Shown piece after piece: positions 36,498 to 46,251 of a DNA stretch of 64,000 nucleotides (its first letter is position 1; each line of letters opens with the position of its first letter). The notes under the pieces were generated by a model, which made no database searches, was not told the origin of the DNA, and saw only the letters and a list, made by a program, of their open reading frames with translations. The DNA comes from Beijerinckiaceae bacterium (GTDB taxonomy: Bacteria > Pseudomonadota > Alphaproteobacteria > Rhizobiales > Beijerinckiaceae): assembly GCA_021324915.1 (NCBI GenBank), contig JAJPIC010000012.1, forward strand, positions 1 to 64,000, given 5' to 3'. The position numbers and the translations under genes were made by a program.

Positions 36498-39400
36498 CTA
36501 TTCCGCGGGGGCGGGCTTCTCCATCTCGGCGGTAAGCCGCGGCGCACCCGTAACTGTGCGCCAAAAGCGCAGGATGGCAAGCCGCAGGTCGTCGATCACG
36601 GCGAAAAAGGCGGGAACGAAGAGAAGCGAGAGGCAGGTCGAGACAAGGAGCCCGCCGATCACGGCCGTTGCCATGGGAGAGCGAAACTCGCCCCCCGCGC
36701 CGATCCCGAGCGCGCTCGGCACCATGCCCGCAACCATTGCGACCGTGGTCATGATGATCGGCCGCATCCGTTTCTTGCCGGCCTCCACGATCGCCGTCGT
36801 GCGCTCGAGACCGTCCTTCATCGCTCGAATCGAAAAATCGACGAGCATGATTGCGTTCTTCGTCACGATTCCCATCAGCATCAAAATGCCGATGACCACG
36901 GGCAGACTGAGCGGCCGGCCGGTGACGAGAAGCGCGAGAATCGCGCCGCCGATCGACAAGGGAAGCGAGAAGAGAATGGTGATCGGCTGCAGGAAGCTCG
37001 CAAAGAGGATCACGAGGACCGCATAGACCATGGCAAGCCCGTTGCGCATGGCCTCGCCGAAGCCGCTGCTCAAATCGTCCATTGCCTCCGTGCTTGCCGA
37101 CTTGCGCAGGCTGATGCCCGGCGGAAGATGATGGATCAGCGCGAGAGCATCCAAGGATTTCTCGACATCGCCGAGCGCCGCCCCATCGACGAGATCGGCC
37201 TCGATCGTCGCCGAACGGGCACGATCGAAATGCGTGATGCTGGCCGGCCCTTCGGCGAGATCGATCTTGGCGAGCCTGCCGAGCGGAACGGGATCTCCCG
37301 CCGTGCTTGGCACGCCAAGCGCACCGAGGAAATTTGGATTGGCGCGTGCCCGGTCATCGAACTCGAGCCGGATTGGAACGAGCCGTCCGCCGATCGTCAG
37401 CTTGCCGTCGAGGTCTCCGATCGTGGCAAGTTTGATGGTCTCGGCGAGCGCATCGGCCGAAACGCGCAGCTTTGCCGCGAGCGCCTCGTCGGGCTCTATG
37501 CGCAGTTCCTGCCGATCGGGCGCGATCGAGGCGACGACGTCCGTGACCAGCGGCAGTTTCCGCATCTCGCTCGCAAGTTCGGCGGCGAATTTTGCAACAA
37601 GCGCCGGGTCCTGGCCCGTTACGATCCGCGAGACGGGCCGCGTGCCGTAATCGTCGACGAACCAGAATTTGATATCCGGAACGTTCGCGAGATCCTTGCC
37701 GATCACCTCCTGCAATTGCGGCACGGACAGGCGGCGCTTTTGCTTGGGAACGTAATTGATGACGAGCTGTGCTTTGCGCACTTCCGGCGTTCCCGGCAGC
37801 ATGCGTCCGCCGTCGATCAGCACGCTTGCGATTTCGGGCCGCTTGCGCAGCCGAGCGGAAACCATGTCGGTGACCTCGGCGGTCCGATCGAGCGCTGTGC
37901 CGGGCGGCAATTCGATTGCGAGATGCGAACGGCCGGAATCCTGCGTCGGCTGGAAATCCCGCGAGACGAGATTGCTGGTGATGCTGAGAATCGAGAGAGC
38001 GAAAAGAAAGAGCCCGATCAGCACGGACTTATATCGATTCTCGACCGTCCATTTCACCAGCCGTCCATACAACAGGCAAACCCGTCCGGTCTTTTCGTGA
38101 CGCCCATCCGATTTGAGGAAATAAGCCGCAAGCATGGGCGTGATGAGCCGCGCTGCAATCAGCGAGAAAATGACCTCGGCCGCGATCGTCAGGCCGAATT
38201 GCTTGAAATATTGCCCGGCGATATTGCCGATGAAGCTTACCGGAGCGAAGACCGCAACGATGGTCAGGCTGATCGCGATGACGGCCAATCCGATCTCGTC
38301 GGCCGCGTCCATCGCCGCCTTGTACGCAGACTTGCCCATGCGCATATGGCGCACGATGTTCTCGATCTCGACGATCGCATCATCGACGAGAATACCGGTT
38401 GCGAGCGTGACCGCGAGAAGGCTGACGACGTTGAGCGAAAATCCGAGAAGATCCATCACCCAGAAGGCGGGGATGATCGACAGGGGCAGAGCGATCGCTG
38501 CAATGAGCGTCGCGCGCAAGTCGCGCAAGAAGAGAAAGACGATGATCACCGCGAGCGCCGCCCCTTCGAAGAACGTGTGCAGCGCGGATTCGTAATTGCC
38601 TTCGGTATAATGAACGGACGTATCGATCAGCCGCAGGTCGAAGTCGGGATGTTCCGCCTTGACCTTGTTGACGAGCGCTTCGACCCTCGCAGCCACCGAA
38701 ACATCGCTGGCGCCCTTTGCGCGCAAAATGCTGAATGCCACGATCGGCTGGCCGTTGAGGCGGGCGAATGTGCGCGGCGGTGCGATCGTATCCGTCACCG
38801 TCGCGATTTTGTCGAGGCGCACCTGGCCCCCGCGCGGCAGCGGGATGAGGCGCGCGGCGAGCTCGGCTATGCCGCCCTGTCCGGCTAGCGGCGCGATGTG
38901 CCGCTCGACCTCTTCGGCGGTCAGGCCGTCGGCGGCAAGGCTATCGGGATCGAGCTTGACCTCGACTTCCCGGTCGACGCCGCCGATGCGCTCGACCGAA
39001 TTGACCCCGGGCACAGCCTTCAGCCTGCCTATGACGTCGTCATCGAGGAAGGCGGACAATTGCTCCGCGCTCTTGCCGGGCGAGATCGCAGCATAGGTCA
39101 GAATCCCGAGGCCGATGGCATCGACCCGCCGCACGACGAGGTCGCAATTCGCCGGCAAATCGCCCCGAACCTGCCCGATCGCCTCTTTGGCTTCGGCAAA
39201 GGCGCGCTCCGGATCGACATCGAGGGCGAAGGTGAGCGTGGTCGCGGATATTCCATCGCTCACCGAGGACATCGTGTGGCGCAAGCCCGCAAGTCCGGCG
39301 ACGGCATTTTCGATTTTCGCCGTCACTTGCGTTTCGAGTTTCGACGGAGGCGTGCCGATCTGGGTGACGATCACCGAAACGATCGGCGGGTCGACATTCG

Positions 39401-39518
39401 GCAACAGCGTGACGGGCAGCTTTTTGAAACTCAAACAGCCGAGCGTGAGCATCACCAGCGCCAAGGCGATCGCCGGCAAGGGTTTGCGAATGGATAGGGC
39501 GGAAACGTTAAGAGCCAT
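36498..39518 (-). CDS. RND-family efflux transporter
   Basis: A 1006-residue inner-membrane pump of the AcrB/MdtB type. It starts with the usual IRKPLPAIALALVMLTLGCL first helix, then LPNVDPPIVSVIV and a large porter domain. Helix 4 carries the proton-relay pair in TGILVDDAIVEIENI. A second half with parallel architecture has VVIGILMLMGIVTKNAIMLV and GMVPSALGIGAGGEFRSPMA. It probably extrudes hydrophobic compounds with proton influx. No membrane-fusion adaptor or TolC gene adjoins it: upstream is a 672-base stretch with no recognisable gene, and downstream a kinase. Confidence 0.93.
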   Translation of the reverse strand: MALNVSALSIRKPLPAIALALVMLTLGCLSFKKLPVTLLPNVDPPIVSVIVTQIGTPPSKLETQVTAKIENAVAGLAGLRHTMSSVSDGISATTLTFALDVDPERAFAEAKEAIGQVRGDLPANCDLVVRRVDAIGLGILTYAAISPGKSAEQLSAFLDDDVIGRLKAVPGVNSVERIGGVDREVEVKLDPDSLAADGLTAEEVERHIAPLAGQGGIAELAARLIPLPRGGQVRLDKIATVTDTIAPPRTFARLNGQPIVAFSILRAKGASDVSVAARVEALVNKVKAEHPDFDLRLIDTSVHYTEGNYESALHTFFEGAALAVIIVFLFLRDLRATLIAAIALPLSIIPAFWVMDLLGFSLNVVSLLAVTLATGILVDDAIVEIENIVRHMRMGKSAYKAAMDAADEIGLAVIAISLTIVAVFAPVSFIGNIAGQYFKQFGLTIAAEVIFSLIAARLITPMLAAYFLKSDGRHEKTGRVCLLYGRLVKWTVENRYKSVLIGLFLFALSILSITSNLVSRDFQPTQDSGRSHLAIELPPGTALDRTAEVTDMVSARLRKRPEIASVLIDGGRMLPGTPEVRKAQLVINYVPKQKRRLSVPQLQEVIGKDLANVPDIKFWFVDDYGTRPVSRIVTGQDPALVAKFAAELASEMRKLPLVTDVVASIAPDRQELRIEPDEALAAKLRVSADALAETIKLATIGDLDGKLTIGGRLVPIRLEFDDRARANPNFLGALGVPSTAGDPVPLGRLAKIDLAEGPASITHFDRARSATIEADLVDGAALGDVEKSLDALALIHHLPPGISLRKSASTEAMDDLSSGFGEAMRNGLAMVYAVLVILFASFLQPITILFSLPLSIGGAILALLVTGRPLSLPVVIGILMLMGIVTKNAIMLVDFSIRAMKDGLERTTAIVEAGKKRMRPIIMTTVAMVAGMVPSALGIGAGGEFRSPMATAVIGGLLVSTCLSLLFVPAFFAVIDDLRLAILRFWRTVTGAPRLTAEMEKPAPAE

Positions 39519-40190
39519 TGGTTTCGCCTTGCGCGCCCTCGCTCATAATGAAGACCTTGATTGGTTGCCGTCCCTTTGGTCGGCGCAGCTGCGGCTGAGG
39601 TTCAAGCCGCGCTGGGATAGGCTCAATCCCGCAGGATCATTCGGCGTCGCTGAGCGCGCTTGACGGCGCGCGAGACTGGCGAGAGGGAGATGTCGTGCGG
39701 CTTCCGGCTGAAGCGGATAAGAAAATTCATGGAATGGCCGAACAAATAGATCCTTCCGAAATTCATCCGAGCACGCGCCACCATGAACGGCGCGGGAGAC
39801 AATGTTCGAGCTGTCTAAGTCTGAGCTATCCGAGCCCGGAACCGGTCGCGTGTGGCGCCGAGAAGCTGGGGCTGGCGGGGAATAACACGAGCAATAAGTC
39901 CAAAACATGGGCGGGCATGCGACTCCTCGCCTCACCCGGGAACGGCGCGGCAGGGGCGCCAAGCAGATTCCGCGCCAAGCTTTGCCAGAGCCAATGTGCG
40001 CGCGCTGCGGTCTCATCCGGCACAAGGCTGCAAGATATTGAACGCGCGCGCAAAAAAGCGGAGCGGTTCCGATTTGATCGCACCGCGCAGCGACAACAGC
40101 AGCAGTGGGGCCAGATACCGGCTATACAGAACGCTGGGGATTCGCTTTGATAAACCCAACGAACAAGGATGAAGGCTGAGGGGCTTTGCC
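39519..40190. other. 672-base region without recognised gene
   Basis: The gap lies between the divergent RND pump and HpnP genes. Frames of 80-160 residues occur on both strands (for example 39695-40150 plus, 39543-40025 minus), but they lack ribosome sites and have skewed Arg/Ser/Pro composition typical of noncoding GC-rich DNA. An adaptor gene would be expected beside the pump, so this may be decayed sequence. Promoters for both flanking genes must lie here. Confidence 0.5.
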
Positions 40191-41780
40191 ATGGCGCATT
40201 CGGTGCATGATTGTGTACGTCGCATCCTTTGCGTTTTCCCGCGCTATACGCCTTCGTTCGGAACTTTCGAATATTCCTATCGACTGACGATGGGCACGCG
40301 CGCCTTCATGCCGCCGCAGGGCCTTTTGCTGATTGCAGCGAGCCTGCCGCCGCATTGGCAAGTCCGCTTCATCGACGAAAACATGGAGCTTGCGGGCGAC
40401 AAGGACTTTGCCTGGGCCGATGCGGTTTTCGTGAGCGGCATGCATGTCCAGCGTCGGCAGATCGAAGAGATCTGCCGCAGAGCGCATCGCCACGACAAGA
40501 TCGTCGCGCTCGGCGGTCCTTCGGTCTCGGCCTGCCCGGAATATTATCCGAGCTTCGACTATCTGCATGTCGGAGAGCTTGGCGATGCCACGGAAGAGCT
40601 TTTTGCCCGCCTCGCCGAGGACACGCGCCGGCCGGAGCGGCAGATTGTTCTGACGACGAAGGTGCGCCGCGAGCTCGCGGATTTCCCTGTCCCGGCTTAC
40701 GATCTCGCGCAGATCGACCGCTATCTGCTGGGCTCGATTCAATATTCCAGCGGCTGCCCCTATCGCTGCGAATTCTGCGACATTCCGGGTCTCTACGGAC
40801 GCGTGCCGCGCATCAAGACGCCGCAACAGATCATTGCCGAGCTCGACAAGCTGCTCGAACGCCGGATCGCAGGGGCCATCTATTTCGTCGATGACAATTT
40901 CATCGCCAACCGGCGCGCCGTCACCGAGCTTCTGCCGCACGTGATCGAATGGCAGAAGCGCAATTCCTATCCAATCAATTTCTCCTGCGAGGCCACACTC
41001 AACATCGCTCGCACGCCGGAAGTTCTCGCGCTCATGCGCGAAGCGGGATTCGATACGGTCTTCTGCGGAATAGAAACGCCGGAGCCCGAAGCACTGCGCG
41101 GCATGGAGAAGAAGCAAAATCTCGTCATGCCCATCCTCGATTCGATCCGCCAGATCAACAAGCACGGCATGCAAGTGGTCTCCGGCATCATTCTCGGGCT
41201 CGATACCGATACGCCGGAATCGGGACAGCGCCTCCTCGATTTCATCGAGGAATCCAAAATCCCGATGCTGACCATCAATCTCCTGCAGGCTTTGCCGCGT
41301 ACGCCGCTCTGGGACAGGCTCGCGCGCGACGGCAGGATCGACGAAGACGAAAGCCGCGAATCGAACGTCCGCTTTCTCATGCCTTACGACGAAGTCGTCG
41401 CCATGTGGCAACGCTGCATGAAGGAGGCCTATGAACCGGAGCGCTTGTTCGAGCGGTTCGCCTATCAGATGCAGGAGACCTGGCCCAACCGCCTGCCCCG
41501 CCCACTCGGCGGCTATCGCACGTCGCCGCGCAATCTCCTGCGCGGTCTCGTCATGCTCGCGAAAGTGATCTGGCACCTCGGAATTGTCGCTGACTATCGG
41601 GCGATCTTCTGGAGATTCGCCAAGCCGCTGTTCAAGCGCGGCGATATCGAAGCGATCCTCGCCACGGCGATCCAGGCCTATCATTTGATTTTGTTTTCGC
41701 GCGATGCCAGCACCGGGCGCGCCAATGCTTCGAATTACGCGCCGAAACTGCGTGTTCTCGAAGAAGCAGTGCCCCATTGA
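40191..41780 (+). CDS. hpnP: Hopanoid C-2 methylase (B12-binding radical SAM)
   Basis: A 529-residue radical-SAM enzyme with an N-terminal cobalamin-binding region. The beginning matches what I know of HpnP: CVFPRYTPSFGTFEYSYRLT and RAFMPPQGLLLIA. The middle has GGPSVSACPEYYPSFDYLHV. The iron-sulfur cysteines are Cys189, Cys193 and Cys196 (SGCPYRCEFCDIPGLYGR), followed by IYFVDDNFIANRR and FCGIETPEPEAL. HpnP methylates C-2 of hopanoids, making the 2-methylhopanoids read as geological biomarkers. No other hopanoid gene is in the window. A related B12-radical-SAM protein of another role cannot be fully excluded. Confidence 0.8.
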   Translation: MAHSVHDCVRRILCVFPRYTPSFGTFEYSYRLTMGTRAFMPPQGLLLIAASLPPHWQVRFIDENMELAGDKDFAWADAVFVSGMHVQRRQIEEICRRAHRHDKIVALGGPSVSACPEYYPSFDYLHVGELGDATEELFARLAEDTRRPERQIVLTTKVRRELADFPVPAYDLAQIDRYLLGSIQYSSGCPYRCEFCDIPGLYGRVPRIKTPQQIIAELDKLLERRIAGAIYFVDDNFIANRRAVTELLPHVIEWQKRNSYPINFSCEATLNIARTPEVLALMREAGFDTVFCGIETPEPEALRGMEKKQNLVMPILDSIRQINKHGMQVVSGIILGLDTDTPESGQRLLDFIEESKIPMLTINLLQALPRTPLWDRLARDGRIDEDESRESNVRFLMPYDEVVAMWQRCMKEAYEPERLFERFAYQMQETWPNRLPRPLGGYRTSPRNLLRGLVMLAKVIWHLGIVADYRAIFWRFAKPLFKRGDIEAILATAIQAYHLILFSRDASTGRANASNYAPKLRVLEEAVPH

Positions 41781-41786
41781 GCGGGG

Positions 41787-42422
41787 ATGTTCACCGGGAC
41801 CGGAGGATCCGGGAACACCGGTTCCATAAAGACCGTACCACTCGCCCGTTCGAAGCTACCGATCGATACGGCCGCTCTCGCCCGATATCTGATCGGCAAA
41901 ATGTTGGTGAGAGAATTGCCGGAAGGCATGGCTAGCGGCCGCATTGTCGAGACCGAAGCCTATGTGATCGGCGACGCCGCCGGGCACGCCTTCCGCGGCA
42001 TGACCAAGCGCAATCGATCGTTGTTTCTCGAGCGCGGACACGCCTATGTCTACCTCGCCTACGGCAGTTCGTACATGCTCAACGTTTCGAGCGAGAAGCC
42101 CGGGATCGGAGCCGGCGTTCTGATCCGGGCGATCGAGCCGCTTCAGGGCATAGAGATCATGCGCTTAAATCGCGGCATCGAACGCTTGCGCGACTTGGCA
42201 CGAGGACCAGGAAGGCTCGCCGCGGCGCTGCGGATCGATAGCGCGCTCGATGGGGTGGATCTTTGCCGAGAAGGCCCGCTATGGCTTGGACATCGTGAGG
42301 ACGAGCCCGGCGAAATCGGGCAGAGCGTCAGGATAGGCATTTCGCGTGACGCGCACAGGCTCCTGCGATTTTATCTTCGCGGCAGTCCTTTCATCAGCGG
42401 CCGAAGATCGCTCAATGAATAA
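41787..42422 (+). CDS. 3-methyladenine DNA glycosylase (AAG/MPG family)
   Basis: A 211-residue DNA repair enzyme that excises alkylated purines. Hallmarks are ALARYLIGKMLVRELPEG, the catalytic glutamate in GRIVETEAYV, and HAFRGMTKRNRSLF, AYVYLAYGSSYMLNVSSE, GAGVLIRAIEPLQG and ARGPGRLAAAL. It starts six bases after the HpnP stop and is likely co-transcribed with it, an unexpected pairing of lipid modification with DNA repair that may be coincidental. Confidence 0.94.
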   Translation: MFTGTGGSGNTGSIKTVPLARSKLPIDTAALARYLIGKMLVRELPEGMASGRIVETEAYVIGDAAGHAFRGMTKRNRSLFLERGHAYVYLAYGSSYMLNVSSEKPGIGAGVLIRAIEPLQGIEIMRLNRGIERLRDLARGPGRLAAALRIDSALDGVDLCREGPLWLGHREDEPGEIGQSVRIGISRDAHRLLRFYLRGSPFISGRRSLNE

Positions 42423-42458
42423 AATCGGTCCTGCCCGTCCCACGCAGGGAATAGGAAA

Positions 42459-44594
42459 TCACTCCGCCGCATGAACGTTCAAGCTCGTAGCGAGCTGATT
42501 GAGCGTGACGAAAGGAATGACGATATCGGCATGCGCGACGGTCGCTGGACGGTGCGCAGCGATGACGCGCGTCATGCGCAAGTCGCGCAAGGTCGCGGCG
42601 ATACGCGCTTCGGTCGGCTCGTCGAGATGGCTCGTCGCTTCATCGAGAAAGAGAATGCGCGGCTTGAGATAGAGAGCGCGCGCCAGGACGACGCGCTGCA
42701 TCTGGCCGCCCGATAGAGCGCTTCCCATATCTCCGACGAGCGTTTCAAATCCCATCGGCATCCGCCGGATGTCTTCGAGGATCGCCGCCTGCGCGGCGCA
42801 TTCCTCGATCAGCGCCATGTCGGGGTGATCGTCGAAGCCGGAGATATTCTCCGCAATCGTGCCTGCAAATAGACCATCGTTTTGCAATACGCCGCCGATC
42901 AGCCGACGATAATTCACAGGGCTCAGCGTTCTGACGTCGCAGCCGTCGATCGCGATCGAGCCTTCGCTCGGCTGCAAGAGGCCCATCAGAACCTTCAAAA
43001 GCGAAGTCTTGCCGCAACCCGACGGACCAGTGATGGCGCAGCATTGTCCGGCCTCGATCGTCAGGTCGGCATTGCGGAAGATCCAGGGCTCGTTGTCGCC
43101 ATAGCGCAGCGAAATGCCCGAGGCGACGAGCTTCGAGCCTTGCTGGCCGGGCGGCGTAATGAGATTCATACGCCCTTCCCGCCTCGGCTCCGGCTCGGCC
43201 AGCACGATGTCGGACAGCCGCTCGGTCTGCACATTGAGGGTTCGCAATTGCAGCGCCGAGGTGAGCAGATTGCCGATGCGCGTGGTGAACTGGTCCTTGT
43301 AGGCAAGGAAGGCGACGAGCATGCCGAGCGTCATATGGTTCTCGATCACCATTTTCGCGCCCAGAACCAGGAGAATGACGCGGTCCGCGCCGAAGAGAAA
43401 TTCATTGGCGCGGCTGAATAGGAGATCGAGCCGCTGCAAGCGCAGGCGTGCGTTCAGCGCCTCTACGAAATGATTGAGCCAGATGGCCCGGCGCCGCTCG
43501 GCAAGCCCGAGGAGCTTGACGCTCGCGATGCCGCGCATCGTCTCGATGAAATGGGTTTGCTGCTTCGCCTCGTTGACGATCGCCTCTTCCGTTCCCTCCC
43601 TATAAGACCGATAGGCGAAGATGCGCAGGATGACGTTGAGCGTGACCGAACCAATGGCGACAAAGCCGAGCCAACCACCATAAAGAAACAGCATCACCAG
43701 CATGCCGACCGCCATGACGCCGTCGAGGACTGCCTGGACGAGGTCGGTTGTGAGGGATTTTTGGATGGTCGTGAGCGACGTGAAGCGCGAGATGAGATCG
43801 CCGACATGGCGGCTCTCGAAATAATCGAGCGGCAATCTCGTCAGATGATCGAAGAGGCTCGTGCCCCATTGCAGCGCGATCCGCGTCCCGGTCAGCATGA
43901 TCGCCCAACCGCGCGCAACGGCGATGGCGAGCTGCACGAGAAGGAGAAGGCCGAGCCCAATTGCCACGACGAGCAGCAAGTCCTGGTCGGCATTGACGAT
44001 CACTTCGTCGATGATGACTTGCGACGCCATCGGAATAAGAAGTGTCACTGCCTCGATGCCGAGCGAGAGCAGGAGGATTTGCGCGAGCGCCGGAGAAAGG
44101 CCCTTGATGTTGCGGAAGAGATGACGAAGGCGCAGCGCATTGCGCTCGTCCTTCTTCACGAACATGTTCGAGGGATGTACCTCGAGCGCGACACCGGTGA
44201 AGAGCCGCGACACGTCGCGGAAGCTCAGCTTGCGGCGCCCGGACACGGGATCATGGACGGTCACGGTCTTATGACCGACGCGTTCGAGCACCACGAAATG
44301 GTTGAGATCCCAATGCAGAATGCACGGCAGCCGCAGCCGCGAGAGGTCCTCGACCTCGAGCCGCAAGGCCCGCACCGCAAGCCCCATCGAGCCCGCGATG
44401 TCCATGAGATGGCGCAAGGTCGTGCCCTTGATCGACACCGCGTAGCGGCGCCTGAGAGCCGCAAGATCGATCGGATGGCCGTAATAGCCGAGTATCATGG
44501 CAAGACACGCCAAGCCGCATTCGGCCGCCTCGGTCTGCAGAATGATCGGCAGCCGGCGCCCGAACCCGAAGCGCAAAGAGCTCCCTAGATCCAT
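42459..44594 (-). CDS. Bacteriocin-type ABC exporter with C39 peptidase domain
   Basis: A 711-residue fusion in three parts. Residues 1-135 form a C39 cysteine peptidase with oxyanion Gln20, catalytic Cys26 (QTEAAECGLACLAMI), His99 (HWDLNHFVVLE) and Asp115 (VHDPVSG), all intact. About 160-430 is the ABC membrane domain. About 475-711 is the ATPase, with Walker A GPSGCGKTS, signature LSGGQMQRV and Walker B RILFLDEATSHLD. This CvaB/RaxB type removes a double-glycine leader while exporting a peptide. Its start overlaps the adaptor stop (TAATG), so the two are coupled. The likely cargo is the peptide at 46252. Confidence 0.95.
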   Translation of the reverse strand: MDLGSSLRFGFGRRLPIILQTEAAECGLACLAMILGYYGHPIDLAALRRRYAVSIKGTTLRHLMDIAGSMGLAVRALRLEVEDLSRLRLPCILHWDLNHFVVLERVGHKTVTVHDPVSGRRKLSFRDVSRLFTGVALEVHPSNMFVKKDERNALRLRHLFRNIKGLSPALAQILLLSLGIEAVTLLIPMASQVIIDEVIVNADQDLLLVVAIGLGLLLLVQLAIAVARGWAIMLTGTRIALQWGTSLFDHLTRLPLDYFESRHVGDLISRFTSLTTIQKSLTTDLVQAVLDGVMAVGMLVMLFLYGGWLGFVAIGSVTLNVILRIFAYRSYREGTEEAIVNEAKQQTHFIETMRGIASVKLLGLAERRRAIWLNHFVEALNARLRLQRLDLLFSRANEFLFGADRVILLVLGAKMVIENHMTLGMLVAFLAYKDQFTTRIGNLLTSALQLRTLNVQTERLSDIVLAEPEPRREGRMNLITPPGQQGSKLVASGISLRYGDNEPWIFRNADLTIEAGQCCAITGPSGCGKTSLLKVLMGLLQPSEGSIAIDGCDVRTLSPVNYRRLIGGVLQNDGLFAGTIAENISGFDDHPDMALIEECAAQAAILEDIRRMPMGFETLVGDMGSALSGGQMQRVVLARALYLKPRILFLDEATSHLDEPTEARIAATLRDLRMTRVIAAHRPATVAHADIVIPFVTLNQLATSLNVHAAE

Positions 44595-45874
44595 TATGCC
44601 CCGCCGCTCACGAGCCGGACGCTGCGCTGCAGGTGATAGAGCGGATCGAACAGCCAGCGATAGAGCGGGCGCTTTTCGAGCGCGATATCGGCATCGACGC
44701 GCATGCCCGCCTCGAGCGCCTTGCGCCGACCGTCGACCGAGACGTAGTTCGTCTCGGGCGTTACGAGAATTCGGTAGATCATCTCTCCTGATCCGCTCTG
44801 CGGAGCTGCCGGTTGCACAGCTTGTTCGCCGCTCGGCATGTCGACCGGGGCGCGGGTCGCTTCCTTCACCGTGCCGCGATAAAGACCGTAGCGCTGGAAG
44901 GGATAAGCCGCGTAGCGCAGCACGACCGGCGCACCCTTTTCGATGAACCCGATCGCCGCGCTGTTGACGAAAAGATTGACTTCGAGATCGCCGGTACGCG
45001 GGAGAAGCGTGACGAGCGGCGTGCCGGCTGCAACTTGTTGGCCGGCGTGAACGCGAATGGACGTGGCGGTGCCCTCCTCCGGCGCGCGCACCTCGATGCT
45101 GCGTTTGGCCTGGCCCTCGGCAATGAGTTCGTCGACATGCAAGGCGTCGCGGTCGATCGCATTGATGTCTTGAGCGAGCTTATCGTCGAACATCGACAAT
45201 TCATCGTCGATTTCGGCGATACGGCCTTTGACCTGCAAGGCGTTCTGCTGAAATTGCGCGCCCTGCGCAAGCGCCTGGATATAGATGTAATTTTGGCCCT
45301 GATAATCGGGATCGGCGACGAAACCCGCCCTGACCCCGCGCTGCAATTCGTCGGCCTTGGTCTTCATTGCGGTGACGGCCGAATTCTGAATCGCGATTTG
45401 CTGCTCGAGCTGATCATATTGGCTCTGCAGGTTGGCGAGTTGCTCCTTCAGCGCCTTTTTCTGCAGGCCGGCCATCGAGAGCCGGATCTGGCGTTGCTTT
45501 TCAAGATTGGCCTTCTGAGCGGTGAGCTGGGCAATGACTTGCTGCTCGGTCGCGCCATTCGAGGAATGCGTGTCGAGATTGACGATGAACAGCAGCGCGC
45601 CCTTCTCGACCTTTTGGCCTTCCTTCACGGCCGCCGTGGTGACCACGCCGGCGGCGGGGCTAGCGAGCGTGATCAATCCCGTTTTCGGCAAAAGGACGCC
45701 CGTTGCATGAACCCGGCGCGTGTAAGTGCCGAACAGCGCGAACAGGACCGCCGCGCCGAGGAGGGCGACGCTGATCGTCGCAACGAGCTTTACCGAAAGC
45801 GGCTGCACCAGATGGACGGGACCAAGCCACGCGTTTTTTCGCGCCTCGATGACCTCGCTGCGAAAAAGCGCCAT
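44594..45874 (-). CDS. HlyD/CvaA-family periplasmic adaptor
   Basis: A 426-residue membrane-fusion protein. The N-terminus MALFRSEVIEARKNAWLGP is typical of CvaA/RaxA adaptors, then comes one membrane helix (LVATISVALLGAAVLFALFG). The first lipoyl half (LASPAAGVVTTAAVKEGQKV) is followed by a long coiled-coil hairpin (about residues 105-230). The second lipoyl half and beta barrel follow (IEVRAPEEGTATSIRVHAGQ). It bridges the C39-ABC exporter to a TolC-like channel, which is not in the window. The start is the ATG at 45874, because upstream codons to a GTG at 46036 do not match the family. Confidence 0.92.
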   Translation of the reverse strand: MALFRSEVIEARKNAWLGPVHLVQPLSVKLVATISVALLGAAVLFALFGTYTRRVHATGVLLPKTGLITLASPAAGVVTTAAVKEGQKVEKGALLFIVNLDTHSSNGATEQQVIAQLTAQKANLEKQRQIRLSMAGLQKKALKEQLANLQSQYDQLEQQIAIQNSAVTAMKTKADELQRGVRAGFVADPDYQGQNYIYIQALAQGAQFQQNALQVKGRIAEIDDELSMFDDKLAQDINAIDRDALHVDELIAEGQAKRSIEVRAPEEGTATSIRVHAGQQVAAGTPLVTLLPRTGDLEVNLFVNSAAIGFIEKGAPVVLRYAAYPFQRYGLYRGTVKEATRAPVDMPSGEQAVQPAAPQSGSGEMIYRILVTPETNYVSVDGRRKALEAGMRVDADIALEKRPLYRWLFDPLYHLQRSVRLVSGGA

Positions 45875-46251
45875 GCCGAAACCCTGTCTCTTGGAACCTG
45901 ATGCGCCAGATCGGCGCCGAGCGACTTGCAAACCCCACCTCAAAACTTCCGGTACAGGCAGAATGTTCCGCGTTAAAAGCGCAGGTATAGCCGGATCAAG
46001 CTTGGCAATATGCAAATATGCAACAGATGTTGTCACCGAGTCACAGGCTATTCCTTATGCCACGGCGATTCTGTGCTTAGATATTCAGCAAATCTACTTG
46101 GCTTTACGCCACAGTGCACGGAAAATTACCTCTCTGGTTGAACAAAAGCCTGGGCAACGCGTTAGGGGCTTTGATGTACCAGGTTGCGCTGCATCGCGAG
46201 ATCAGCGCGATCTCTGCATCTGAACCCGCATCATCACAGAAGGATGTGAAA
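45875..46251. other. 377-base divergent intergenic region of the peptide locus
   Basis: It separates the adaptor (minus) from the leader peptide (plus). By eye the right two thirds (about 46000-46250) are distinctly richer in A+T than the flanks and include the tandem motif atatgcaaatatgcaac near 46012. I find no additional double-glycine peptide and no immunity-type membrane ORF here. A promoter for each direction must be present, but none is convincing by inspection. Confidence 0.45.

Noticed and set aside
36447-38888. 813-residue open frame on the plus strand
   Set aside because: It is exactly antisense to the RND pump gene, is rich in Arg, Asp and His, and has no recognisable motif. The pump frame on the other strand is unmistakable.
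39695-40150. 151-residue plus-strand frame before hpnP
   Set aside because: It lacks a ribosome site, and the composition (Arg, Ser, Gln runs) looks like noncoding GC-rich sequence.
45875-46036. 54-codon N-terminal extension of the HlyD-type adaptor
   Set aside because: The family N-terminus begins at MALFRSEVIEAR. The upstream residues resemble intergenic sequence, and the extension would start with GTG in an AT-rich control region.
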